From positions 8,687,501 through 8,751,500 of the forward strand of contig NZ_CP108054.1 in assembly GCF_036173125.1 (NCBI RefSeq): a DNA stretch of 64,000 bases. The letters are read 5' to 3'. The notes under the pieces were generated by a model. The model was not told where the DNA came from and did not search any database. It was given only the letters and a program-made list of their open reading frames with translations. The translations under genes and the position numbers were made by a program. Source of the DNA: Streptomyces sp. NBC_00286 (GTDB taxonomy: Bacteria; Actinomycetota; Actinomycetes; Streptomycetales; Streptomycetaceae). Of this stretch, positions 28,275 through 35,700 are shown piece after piece (within the stretch, counting starts at the first letter, position 1; every line of letters begins with the position of its first letter).

Positions 28275-28949
28275 TCAGAGCGCTGCCACGTAGTCCGGCA
28301 GTTCGATGCCTGAGGCCAGGTCGACGGCCGGTAGGGGGGTGCCGTATTCCTTGCGGAGCGGCACCACTCCGCTCCAGTGCGGCAGGTCCAGGTCCTCGGG
28401 GTCGTCGTTGGGGCCGCCCGTGCGGAGCTTGGCGGAGACCTCGTCGAGGTCGAGGCGGAGTACGGACGTGGCGGCCAACTCCTTGGCGTTGGCGGGCCGG
28501 GAGTCCTGCGAGCGGCCCGTGACCACCTGGTCGACGAGGGTGTCGAGGGCCGTGCGCTTCTCGTCGAGGTCGGTCACCTGGTGGGCGATCCCGTGCACCA
28601 CCACGGAGCGGTAGTTGAGCGAGTGGTGGAAGGCCGAACGGGCCAGCACCAGACCGTCGACATGCGTGACCGTGAGGCAGACCGGAAGCCCCGGCTCGGC
28701 CTTGCCCGCCATCCGCAGCGGACGCGAACCCGTCGAGCCGTGCACATAGAGGCGCTCGCCGATCCGGCCGTACAGCGTGGGCAGCACGACCGGCGCCCCG
28801 TCGCGGACGAAGCCCAGATGGCAGACGTACCCCTCGTCGAGTATCGAGTGCACCGTCTCGTGGTCGTACGCGGCACGCTCGCGGGAGCGGGTGGGGACGG
28901 TGCGGTCGGTCGGGGTGTAGGCGGCGGGCCGCGGGGCCGTCTGCGTCAT
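28275..28949 (-). CDS. Pyridoxamine 5'-phosphate oxidase-like flavin protein
   Basis: A 224-aa protein with the split-barrel FMN-binding pattern: DHETVHSILDEGYVCHLGFV, VVLPTLYGRIGERLYVHGST, GLPVCLTVTHVDGLVLARSA, FHHSLNYRSVVVHGIAHQVT. The active role is unknown; related proteins reduce or oxidise small cofactors or bind heme. ATG 28949 follows CTGGAG. It is divergent from a MocR-type regulator, an association commonly seen for PLP- or flavin-linked genes, so the regulator probably controls it. Confidence 0.85.
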   Translation of the reverse strand: MTQTAPRPAAYTPTDRTVPTRSRERAAYDHETVHSILDEGYVCHLGFVRDGAPVVLPTLYGRIGERLYVHGSTGSRPLRMAGKAEPGLPVCLTVTHVDGLVLARSAFHHSLNYRSVVVHGIAHQVTDLDEKRTALDTLVDQVVTGRSQDSRPANAKELAATSVLRLDLDEVSAKLRTGGPNDDPEDLDLPHWSGVVPLRKEYGTPLPAVDLASGIELPDYVAAL

Positions 28950-29025
28950 GGGTGTCTCCAGCTCTCCGTGTCGTTCGTTGCTTCGGTCGCTCGCGTGCTC
29001 GGTGCGCAACGCTTGCGCCTTGTTT

Positions 29026-29037
29026 TGCACTAGTGCA
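29026..29037. promoter_or_regulatory. Palindrome in the divergent MocR / PNPOx-like promoter region
   Basis: TGCACTAGTGCA is a perfect 12-bp palindrome midway between the two divergent genes, and TTGTGCTAG just downstream (29046 side) resembles a half-site. It is the best candidate binding site for the MocR regulator. The gap is unusually AT-rich (ATAATTTGATTT), as expected for overlapping promoters. Confidence 0.5.
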
Positions 29038-29048
29038 TAATTTGATTT

Positions 29049-30380
29049 GTGCTAGGAGAGTATCGGATTGAGGGAAGACGTGCAGCCGAGATTGCGGCCA
29101 GCGTCGAGCGTGCGGTGGGCGCGGGAGGCCTTGAACCCGGTCAACTTCTGCCACCCATGCGGGAGTTGGCGGCCGAGCTGGGCGTCAATCCCAATACCGT
29201 CGCAGCCGCGTATCGCACGCTGCGAGAACGTGGGGTCATCGAGACCGCGGGCCGGCGCGGCAGTCGCATACGCCGCAAGCCGGTCACGACGGCCCGTGAG
29301 CTCTCCCGCCTGGAGGTGCCGCCCGGGGTGCGGAATCTGTCCGACGGAAGCCCGGATCCCGCCCTGTTGCCCGCACTCACCGAGGCGTTCGCGGCGGCAG
29401 TGGCCCACGCGGACCGCGAGCCGGTGCTCTACGGAGAGGCCGCCGTGGACGCGGAGTTGGCGCGCCTCGCGCGCGCAGACCTGGACGCGGACGGCGTGCC
29501 GGACGGGCCCGTCACCGTCACCTCCGGAGCGCTCGACGCCATCGAGCGCGTACTGGCCGCCCATCTCCGCCCCGGAGACGCGGTCGCTGTCGAGGACCCC
29601 GGCTGGCGCAGCGTCCTCGACCTGGCCCCGGCGCTCGGGCTGCGTACGCTCCCGGTCGGCGTCGACGACGACGGGCCGCTGCCCGACGACGTACGGGGCG
29701 CGCTGCGCTCCGGCGCCCGCGCGCTGATCGTCACCGACCGCGCGCAGAACCCGACCGGCGCCGCCCTGAGCGCCACGCGCGCGCGTGCCCTGCGTTCCGT
29801 GATCGGTGAGCACCCCGAGACCCTGCTCATCGAGGACGACCACGGCCATCGCATCGTCGACCTGCCCCTGCACCCGCTGGCAGGAGTCACCCACCACTGG
29901 GCCTTCGTACGCTCGGTCGCCAAGGCATACGGCCCCGACCTGCGGCTCGCCGTGTTCACCGGTGATCCCGTCACCGCCGACCGCGTCCAAGGGCGGCAAC
30001 GGCTCGGCCCGGGATGGGTGAGCCATCTGCTGCAACGGGCCGTCGTGCGGCTGTGGGCGAGCGGCGCGGTGGATGTACGGGCCGTGGCGGCCGCGTACGG
30101 GCAGCGGCGCGACACGCTGATCGGCGCGCTCGCGGAGCGCGGCGTCGAGGCGTACGGGCGCAGCGGGATGAACGTGTGGGTGCCCGTGCCGGACGAGACC
30201 GGTCCCGTCGCACGGCTGCTGCACTCCGGCTGGGCCGTCGCGCCTGGCGCCGGCTTCCGGGTGAGCTCGCCGCCCGGCCTGCGGATCACCGTCTCGACGC
30301 TCGCACCGCAGGACATCGGGCCGCTCGCGGACGCGGTCGCCTCCGCCATCGACCGGGCGCCCGCGCGCCGTTACGGCTGA
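29049..30380 (+). CDS. MocR-type GntR regulator with aminotransferase-like domain
   Basis: 443 aa. Residues 1-75 are a GntR winged helix: GEYRIEGRRAAEIAASVERA, PPMRELAAELGVNPNTVAAA, YRTLRERGVIETAGRRGSR. The rest is a fold-type I PLP-binding domain with DRAQNPTGAALSA, IEDDHGHRIVD and a probable PLP lysine in FVRSVAKAYGPDLRLAVF. MocR proteins use PLP or an amino acid adduct as effector rather than as a catalyst; PdxR members control PLP synthesis. The neighbour is a PNPOx-like gene, which fits. GTG 29049; AT-rich divergent promoter region upstream. Confidence 0.88.
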   Translation: MLGEYRIEGRRAAEIAASVERAVGAGGLEPGQLLPPMRELAAELGVNPNTVAAAYRTLRERGVIETAGRRGSRIRRKPVTTARELSRLEVPPGVRNLSDGSPDPALLPALTEAFAAAVAHADREPVLYGEAAVDAELARLARADLDADGVPDGPVTVTSGALDAIERVLAAHLRPGDAVAVEDPGWRSVLDLAPALGLRTLPVGVDDDGPLPDDVRGALRSGARALIVTDRAQNPTGAALSATRARALRSVIGEHPETLLIEDDHGHRIVDLPLHPLAGVTHHWAFVRSVAKAYGPDLRLAVFTGDPVTADRVQGRQRLGPGWVSHLLQRAVVRLWASGAVDVRAVAAAYGQRRDTLIGALAERGVEAYGRSGMNVWVPVPDETGPVARLLHSGWAVAPGAGFRVSSPPGLRITVSTLAPQDIGPLADAVASAIDRAPARRYG

Positions 30381-30389
30381 ACTCGCAGC

Positions 30390-31385
30390 CTAAGAAGGTG
30401 ACTTGGGCCTGGACTGCATACGTGACTTCGTTCTGGACTGCGTAAGGGCCGCGCCCGCCAGCACGATGGCCGCGCCCACCGGAGTCGACCAGGTCAGCGA
30501 CTCGCCGAGGATCGCGACGCCGGCAGCGGTGGCGATCACCGGGATGAAGTACGTGACCATCTGGGCCGTCGTCGGGCCGACCTCGGCGACCAGGCCGTAC
30601 TGGACGAGCATGGCGACGCCCGTGCCCAGCGCGCCGAGCGCGACGATCGCGAGCAGGGGCAGGACCGTGAACCGGTTCGGCAAGGTGGTGACCAGCGGTG
30701 TGACCACGGCCAACTGGGTGGTCGCGAGCAGGAGTTGGGCGCCGGCCAGCGAGAGGTTCGAGTGGCTGGAGCCGGCCAGGGTGCGCCGGAGGTAGATCCA
30801 GCCGATCGGGTAGCTGACGGAGGCCAGCAGGGCCATCGCCGTGCCCGTGGCGTCCAGGCCCTGGAAGCCCTGCCAGGCGCCGAGCACCGTGAGTACGCCG
30901 AGGAAGCCGATGCCGAGACCGGCGACCCGGCGGCGGGTGGGCCGGTCCTCGGAGAGGGCGACCAGGGACAGGGCCATGCCCCACAGGGGCGAGGTCGCGT
31001 TGCAGATGCCGGCGAGCGTGGACGGGATCGTCAGCTCGGCGTACGCGAATAGCGAAAAGGGGAGGGCGTTGAGGAAGAACGCCGTGACCGTCAGATGCCC
31101 CCAGGTCCGCGTCCCGCGTGGCAGCCGCTCGCGCTTCCAGGCCAGTGCGGTCGCGAGCACCAGGGTGCCGAACACCAGGCGGCCCAGGGTCACTTGGAAG
31201 GGTGCGTAGCCTTCCGTGCCGACCTTGATCAGCAGGAAGCTGAAGCCCCAGATGAGGGAGAGGAAGGCGAAGCGGAGGCGCCAGTCGAGGGCTCGGCGAG
31301 TGGTCGGTGCGGTGATGTCGGGTGGGCTCGCCGGGGTGCGGGTGCGGGTGCCGGTGTCGGTGCGGCTTGAGGTGGCGGCGCTCAT
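30390..31385 (-). CDS. EamA-family (DMT) transporter 3
   Basis: 331 aa as called. A Thr/Arg-rich hydrophilic N-terminus precedes ten membrane helices: LRFAFLSLIWGFSFLLIKVG, HLTVTAFFLNALPFSLFAYA, IPSTLAGICNATSPLWGMAL, and the closing GPTTAQMVTYFIPVIATAAG with AILGESLTW. ATG 31385 gives MSAATSS; GTG 31394 is also possible because AAGG lies 5 nt before it. It is divergent from a LysR regulator with two 11-bp direct repeats between them, so the LysR protein likely controls this exporter. Substrate unknown. Confidence 0.85.
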   Translation of the reverse strand: MSAATSSRTDTGTRTRTPASPPDITAPTTRRALDWRLRFAFLSLIWGFSFLLIKVGTEGYAPFQVTLGRLVFGTLVLATALAWKRERLPRGTRTWGHLTVTAFFLNALPFSLFAYAELTIPSTLAGICNATSPLWGMALSLVALSEDRPTRRRVAGLGIGFLGVLTVLGAWQGFQGLDATGTAMALLASVSYPIGWIYLRRTLAGSSHSNLSLAGAQLLLATTQLAVVTPLVTTLPNRFTVLPLLAIVALGALGTGVAMLVQYGLVAEVGPTTAQMVTYFIPVIATAAGVAILGESLTWSTPVGAAIVLAGAALTQSRTKSRMQSRPKSPS

Positions 31386-31407
31386 GTCGACCACGATGGC
31401 CTTGGGG

Positions 31408-31451
31408 ATCTCGTAGCACAAGTGAGATTTTTTGGCCGGTATCTCGTAGCA
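31408..31451. promoter_or_regulatory. Direct repeats in the EamA 3 / LysR divergent region
   Basis: ATCTCGTAGCA occurs at 31408-31418 and again at 31441-31451, 33 bp apart or about three helical turns, placing both copies on one face of the DNA. The second copy contains TAGCAT (31446-31451), a likely -10 element for the leaderless LysR gene at 31460. Confidence 0.5.
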
Positions 31452-31459
31452 TTGCTTAG

Positions 31460-32356
31460 GTGTTGAACCTGGAGCGCCTGCGTACCCTCGATGCCCTTGC
31501 CCGGCACGGTTCGGTGAGTCGTGCGGCCGAAGGGCTGCATGTCACGACCTCGGCCGTGTCCCAGCAGATGTCCAAGCTGGAGCGGGAGGTGGGGCAGCGG
31601 CTCGTCGTCAAGAACGGGCGGGGGGTGCGGCTCACCGACGCGGGGCGGCTGCTCGCCGAGCATGCCGCGCGGATTCTGTCCCAGGTCGAGCTTGCGCAGT
31701 CCGATCTGGAGGCGCAGCGGGGGCAGGTGGTCGGGGAGCTGCGGCTCAGCGGGTTCCCTACGGCTGCTCGCGGGCTGTTTCCCGCGGCGCTTGCCGCGTT
31801 GCGGGCCGAGCATCCTGGGCTACGGGTTCGCTCGCGGGAGTTGGAGCCCGAAGCGGGCGTTTTCGCCGTTGTCCGGGGGGATGTCGACATGGCGGTTGTG
31901 CTCGACTGGTACAACAAGCCGTTGCCTGTGCCGGAGGGGCTGGTCAAGGCCTCGCTTCTTGAGGACGCGGCTGATGTGGCGATGCCTGCGGGGCATCCGC
32001 TGGCCGGGCGGGATGAGGTGGATCTCGAGGAGTTCGCCGGCGATGAGTGGATCGCCTGGCCCGAGGGGGAGTTCTGCCACGAGTGGCTGTTATTCACGCT
32101 TCGGGCCAAGGGGATTGAGCCGGTTGTCGCGCATCGGGCTGAGGAGCATCAGACGCAACTGGCGCTGGTTGCTGCGGGGTTGGGGGTTTGTGTTGCGCCT
32201 CGGCTTGGGCGGGGGGTTGTGCCGGAGGGGGTGCGTACTGTGCCGGTTCGGCAGCGGGTTACTCGGCATGTGTATGCGGTGTGGCGTGCCGATGGGGATC
32301 GGCGGCCTTCTGTTCGGGCGGCCGTTGAGGCGTTGCGCTCCGCTGGGGGTTCGTAG
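31460..32356 (+). CDS. LysR-family transcriptional regulator
   Basis: 298 aa. The N-terminal helix-turn-helix is canonical: LERLRTLDALARHGSVSRAA, EGLHVTTSAVSQQMSKLERE, VGQRLVVKNGRGVRLTDAGR. The remaining two-lobed substrate-binding domain contains GELRLSGFPTAARGLFPAAL and VAAGLGVCVAPRLG. GTG 31460 lies 9 nt after a -10-like TAGCAT, so the mRNA is probably leaderless. Divergent from EamA transporter 3; the co-inducer may be the exported compound. Confidence 0.88.
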   Translation: MLNLERLRTLDALARHGSVSRAAEGLHVTTSAVSQQMSKLEREVGQRLVVKNGRGVRLTDAGRLLAEHAARILSQVELAQSDLEAQRGQVVGELRLSGFPTAARGLFPAALAALRAEHPGLRVRSRELEPEAGVFAVVRGDVDMAVVLDWYNKPLPVPEGLVKASLLEDAADVAMPAGHPLAGRDEVDLEEFAGDEWIAWPEGEFCHEWLLFTLRAKGIEPVVAHRAEEHQTQLALVAAGLGVCVAPRLGRGVVPEGVRTVPVRQRVTRHVYAVWRADGDRRPSVRAAVEALRSAGGS

Positions 32357-32389
32357 GTTTTTTGTCCCCAAGCCCGCCCCTTCCCGGAA

Positions 32390-32474
32390 CTGGGGGCTGC
32401 GCCCCCAGGCCCCCAAGGGGTTTTGGGTCGGGTGCGGGTTCGTTGTGGCTTGTCGCGCAGTTCCCCGCGCCCCT
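32390..32474. repeat. Streptomyces dispersed intergenic repeat with hairpin
   Basis: CTGGGGGC-TGC-GCCCCCAG (32390-32408) is a perfect 8-bp hairpin that probably terminates the LysR transcript. It is followed by CTTGTCGCGCAGTTCCCCGC ending GCCCCT (32449-32474), a segment familiar from very many Streptomyces intergenic regions. I know it as a dispersed repeat from general experience; copy number here was not counted. Confidence 0.6.
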
Positions 32475-32530
32475 GATGGGGCGCTGCCGGAACCCGGCGC
32501 TCCCACAGGGACCCTGCGCTCGTGTCTACG

Positions 32531-32998
32531 TCACAGTGAAGCCAGTTTGCGGAAGTCCCAGGACTTGATCGACTCCGGAGTCAGGCGGAGCCATGCGTGT
32601 TTGCCGTCGTGGGGCATCTGTTCCAGGCCGAAGTTCTTTTGGGCGAACAGGCGCTCCGCTTCGTCCAGTTCGGGGCGTGGTTCGCCTGTGCGTGGGGCCT
32701 CGCCTACGAAGTCGACTGTGCCCGACAGTTCCACGCCTCGTAGCTCTCCGTACTCCTCGCCGGCGTCCACGACCACGGCCACGCGGGGGTCCCTGCGCAG
32801 GTCTGCCCAGCGTTTGCTGCGGGTGATCGAGTAGAGCCAGAGGGACGTGCCGTCCCAGGCGAACCAGAGGGCGCTCAGGTGGGGGGCGCCGTCCTCCGAG
32901 ACGGTTGCTACTCGGCAGGTGCGTTGGGTTCTCAGGAACTCGTCCAGTTCTTCGGGGGTCATCATGATCTTGCGGCCCCGGCGTTGCGTGGTGGTCAT
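32531..32998 (-). CDS. PPOX-class (pyridoxamine 5'-phosphate oxidase-like) F420/flavin-dependent protein
   Basis: 155 aa. It shows the compact split-barrel pattern TPEELDEFLRTQRTCRVATV, EDGAPHLSALWFAWDGTSLW, RSKRWADLRRDPRVAVVVDA, EYGELRGVELSGTVDFVGEA. Family members bind FMN, F420 or heme degradation intermediates; which is used here cannot be decided by eye. ATG 32998 follows GAGGGA by 5 nt. Divergent from the isochorismatase-fold gene. Confidence 0.84.
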   Translation of the reverse strand: MTTTQRRGRKIMMTPEELDEFLRTQRTCRVATVSEDGAPHLSALWFAWDGTSLWLYSITRSKRWADLRRDPRVAVVVDAGEEYGELRGVELSGTVDFVGEAPRTGEPRPELDEAERLFAQKNFGLEQMPHDGKHAWLRLTPESIKSWDFRKLASL

Positions 32999-33094
32999 AC
33001 GGTCCCTCATTTCTGACTGAGCGTCAGGAAATCATGCGGTGTCTTCCGCCCTCACGCAATGGTCGCTACGCTCGCCCGCCACCGCAGCGCCAGC

Positions 33095-33129
33095 CGCGTT
33101 CCGCGTTCCGCGTTCCGTGTTCCGTGTTC
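33095..33129. repeat. Five tandem 7-bp repeats
   Basis: Three copies of CGCGTTC and two of CGTGTTC follow one another directly, ending 7 nt before the AGGGGGA ribosome binding site of the gene at 33146. The copy number is likely variable. Confidence 0.9.
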
Positions 33130-33145
33130 CGCGACAGGGGGAGTC

Positions 33146-33796
33146 ATGCCGTCGTACGAAGAGCTCAGGGAGATTCTCGACCCTACGAGCACGGTCTTGC
33201 TGACCGTCGAGTGTCAGCAGGGGGTCGTCGGGCCGGACAGTGCGTTGCCCGAACTTGCCAAGGAGGCTCGTGCGTCGGGGGTTCTGGCCCGTATCGCCCA
33301 GCTGGTCGCGGCGGGGCACGAGTGCAGGGTGCAGGTGATTCATGCGATCGCCGAGCGTCGGCCGGACGGGCGGGGCGCCAATCACAATGCCCGGCTGTTC
33401 CGGGCCGCCGAGCGGCTGCCGGTGCAGCAGTTGTCGGGGAGTACGGCCGTGCGCGTCGCGGCGCCCATCGAGGTCGCGGACGAGGATCTCGTCGTACGGC
33501 GGCTGCACGGGCTGTCGCCGATCGCGGGCACCGATGTCGATGCCCTGCTACGCAACCTGGGCTGCCGGACACTGATCGTCACCGGCGTCTCGGCCAATGT
33601 GGCGATACCCAACGCCGTGTTCGACGCGGTCAACCGCGGCTACACCACCGTCGTGCCCAGGGACGCCATCGCGGGGGTGCCCTCCGACTACACCCCCGCG
33701 ATGGTCCGTAACACGCTCGCCCTCGTGGCCACCATCACCACTACGGACGAAGTGCTGGCTTGCTTCAAACGTCCGCGCACGATCACGCGAGCATGA
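33146..33796 (+). CDS. Isochorismatase-fold protein lacking the catalytic triad
   Basis: 216 aa, with ATG 33146 preceded by AGGGGGA. The fold is clear: TVLLTVECQQGVVGPDSALP, RLHGLSPIAGTDVDALLRNL, TLIVTGVSANVAIPNAVFDA, VNRGYTTVVPRDAIAG. The Asp-Lys-Cys triad of cysteine hydrolases is not: the strand-end Asp is Glu (about residue 22), the Lys is Arg (about 118), and the nucleophilic Cys is Ala (about 152). It is therefore unlikely to hydrolyse nicotinamide or isochorismate by the usual route and may be a binding or regulatory relative. The stop overlaps the 3' end of the Rieske gene on the other strand by 14 bp. Confidence 0.82.
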   Translation: MPSYEELREILDPTSTVLLTVECQQGVVGPDSALPELAKEARASGVLARIAQLVAAGHECRVQVIHAIAERRPDGRGANHNARLFRAAERLPVQQLSGSTAVRVAAPIEVADEDLVVRRLHGLSPIAGTDVDALLRNLGCRTLIVTGVSANVAIPNAVFDAVNRGYTTVVPRDAIAGVPSDYTPAMVRNTLALVATITTTDEVLACFKRPRTITRA

Positions 33797-34253
33797 TCGA
33801 GTCTCCCTCGACCTTGATGTTCGCGGTGGTCAGCGCACTGGTCGCGGGCCCCTTCTCGACACTGCCGTCCGTGACGCTGAACTGACTGCCATGAGCGGGG
33901 CAGGTGATCAGGCCCTTGTCGACGGCGTTGATCTGCTGGTTCTGATGCGGGCATACCGTCGAGAAAGCCTTGAACTCGCCGGCCGTCGGCTGGGTGACGA
34001 CCACCTTCTGGTCGGCGAACACCTTGCCGCCGCCCTCCGGGATCTCACTGGTCTTGGCCAGCGCCTCGCCACCGCCGCCCGAGCCGGCGGAACTGGATGA
34101 TTCGGAAGCGCCCGATGAGCCGGACGAACTGTCGTCGGATCCTCCGCACGCGGTCAACGCGGCGGTGGCGCCGGCCACGCCGAGCGCCGCCAGGATGGTG
34201 CGACGACAGATCGCCGGCGCGGGTTGAGCGGACTGAAGCGATTCGCTGGCCAT
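33783..34253 (-). CDS. Rieske [2Fe-2S] lipoprotein
   Basis: 156 aa. An Arg-Arg signal (CRRTILAALG, residues 16-25) followed by a lipobox ending at C36 (ALTAC) indicates export, probably by Tat, and lipid anchoring. A Gly/Ser-rich linker (38-62) leads to the Rieske domain with C101-P-H103 and C118-P-A-H121, the four cluster ligands. Small proteins of this type transfer electrons at the outer face of the membrane; no partner oxidoreductase is adjacent. ATG 34253 gives the signal peptide directly. Confidence 0.9.
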   Translation of the reverse strand: MASESLQSAQPAPAICRRTILAALGVAGATAALTACGGSDDSSSGSSGASESSSSAGSGGGGEALAKTSEIPEGGGKVFADQKVVVTQPTAGEFKAFSTVCPHQNQQINAVDKGLITCPAHGSQFSVTDGSVEKGPATSALTTANIKVEGDSIMLA

Positions 34254-34389
34254 GTGGCGGTCCCTTCCACAGATGTACAGATGTGCAGCGGACCAACGCG
34301 GAGTGCGCTGATCCACATCAAGGTGTACGCGCACGTCACGAGGGTCGTTCATAAGGTGCTTGAGTTCTTGATGAAATCGAGATCAAGCC

Positions 34390-34645
34390 GGAGGAGCGTA
34401 TTTATCACGCCTTCCTGTGTGACCAAACGGGTCGAACCGGGCAGCGGCAGCACCCTGTGCGGACGGCCCGCCGCGAGCAGCGCCGCGCCAGGGAACAGCG
34501 CTCGCAATTCTCCGGCGACAGGTCCGGATGTGCGAGGAACCACTCGTTCCAGTGCGTGTCGGTGCGTACGACGCGGAGGGCGCCGTCGGTCTCGTACGCG
34601 ATGCGCGTGCCGTCGGTCTGGGGCGTGGGACGATGACCGGGCCCA
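34390..34645 (-). pseudogene. Frameshifted remnant of an unidentified gene
   Basis: Read leftward, one frame gives PTPQTDGTRIAYETDGALRV, VRTDTHWNEWFLAHPDLSPE (about 34640-34515). The sense then continues in another frame as GELRALFPGAALLAAGRPHR, VLPLPGSTRLVTQEG (about 34515-34400). Both parts look like ordinary Streptomyces protein and join across one frameshift near 34512. No start codon or upstream portion is left before the next gene. It is either a decayed gene fragment or a sequencing error within one; I do not recognise the family. Confidence 0.45.
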
Positions 34646-34667
34646 GCGCGTGGGCCCGAACGCTCGG

Positions 34668-35561
34668 TCAGTCCTCTGACGGCTGCTTTGGGGACGTCTG
34701 CTCCCGGTCGTCCGGCTTCCGTTTCGCGGGGCGGTTGAGGAGGAGCCGGGGGTCCGGGCGTCGTTTCAAGCGGAGGGTGTCGTCTCTGCGCTGGATCAAT
34801 TGGTCCGCGTCCATGGGTGGCAGCGTTACCGTGTCGGCTTCGATGGCTGGTGGGGGCGTTGGGGCGGGGTCCGGGTTCGCGGGCGGCGGCTGTTGCCGCA
34901 TTCCCGCGAACGGGTTGCGCCAGAAGTTGGATCGCGGGGTGCGCCAGTTGTAGCGCAGGGCGAGAAGCCGCAGTCCGAAGGCGAACAGCGCGGTGCCGAT
35001 GGCGGTACCGACATTGAGCAGTCCGGTGTGGTGCAGCAGGGCGGTCGAGGTCGCGCCGGCGAGGGTGGGCAGCGCGTACAGGTCGTGGTTCCAGCGGAGC
35101 AGCGTCGGCATTTCCAGCGCGAGGAGACTGGCGAGGACGCCGCCTCCGAAGGCGCTGGCGCAGCCGAGGGTGACGGCGGCGGGAATGTTGAATCCATGGT
35201 CGAGCGCCTTGACCGTGCCGGTGACGCTGAAGAGTCCGAGCGCGGCCGCGTCGGATGCGTCGAACAGCCTGCCTTCTCGCACCTTGTCGTCGTGGACGAG
35301 GCGATGGCCGAAGTACACGATCGCCGCGGCGGCGCAGGGTGTGAAGAAGTAGCCGAGGTCGGTGAAGGCGACGGGGGTGACCCCGAGGACCATGTCCCGG
35401 AAGAGGCCGCCGCCGAGGCCCGCCGCCTCACTGAGGATGACCGTCCCGAAGATGTCGAAGTCCTTGCGCACCGCGAGGAACGCCCCGGAAAGGGCGAAGG
35501 CGAAGATGCCCAAGAGATCCATCGCGTACTGGACGGCGCCGCTCAGTTCGTCGATCGGCAT
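34668..35561 (-). CDS. TRIC-family cation channel protein (UPF0126)
   Basis: 297 aa. About seven membrane helices fill residues 10-205, with the hallmark GGGLFRDMVLG in repeat 1 and a degenerate GGGVLASLLA in repeat 2, where the usual Arg-Asp is absent. The last about 85 residues are a Pro- and Arg-rich cytoplasmic tail. Prokaryotic TRIC proteins form trimeric potassium-permeable channels. ATG 35561 follows GGGAGG by about 8 nt. It lies upstream, in transcription sense, of the frameshifted remnant. Confidence 0.85.
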   Translation of the reverse strand: MPIDELSGAVQYAMDLLGIFAFALSGAFLAVRKDFDIFGTVILSEAAGLGGGLFRDMVLGVTPVAFTDLGYFFTPCAAAAIVYFGHRLVHDDKVREGRLFDASDAAALGLFSVTGTVKALDHGFNIPAAVTLGCASAFGGGVLASLLALEMPTLLRWNHDLYALPTLAGATSTALLHHTGLLNVGTAIGTALFAFGLRLLALRYNWRTPRSNFWRNPFAGMRQQPPPANPDPAPTPPPAIEADTVTLPPMDADQLIQRRDDTLRLKRRPDPRLLLNRPAKRKPDDREQTSPKQPSED

Positions 35562-35700
35562 CGGACAAGCCTCCCTGAAGGCTGTTGAACAAGCGGCGAT
35601 GGCCGTGGATTTCGATACGCCGAAGCGGCGCGGCAACGCCGGCCGGGCATGGCGGATGTGCGAAGTGAGGTGCCAAAGCGGCGACCCTCATCCGCTCGTC

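Noticed and set aside
34224..34679. 151-codon plus-strand frame
   Set aside because: It overlaps the Rieske gene start and the better-supported minus-strand remnant; the composition is Ser/Arg-rich and unstructured.
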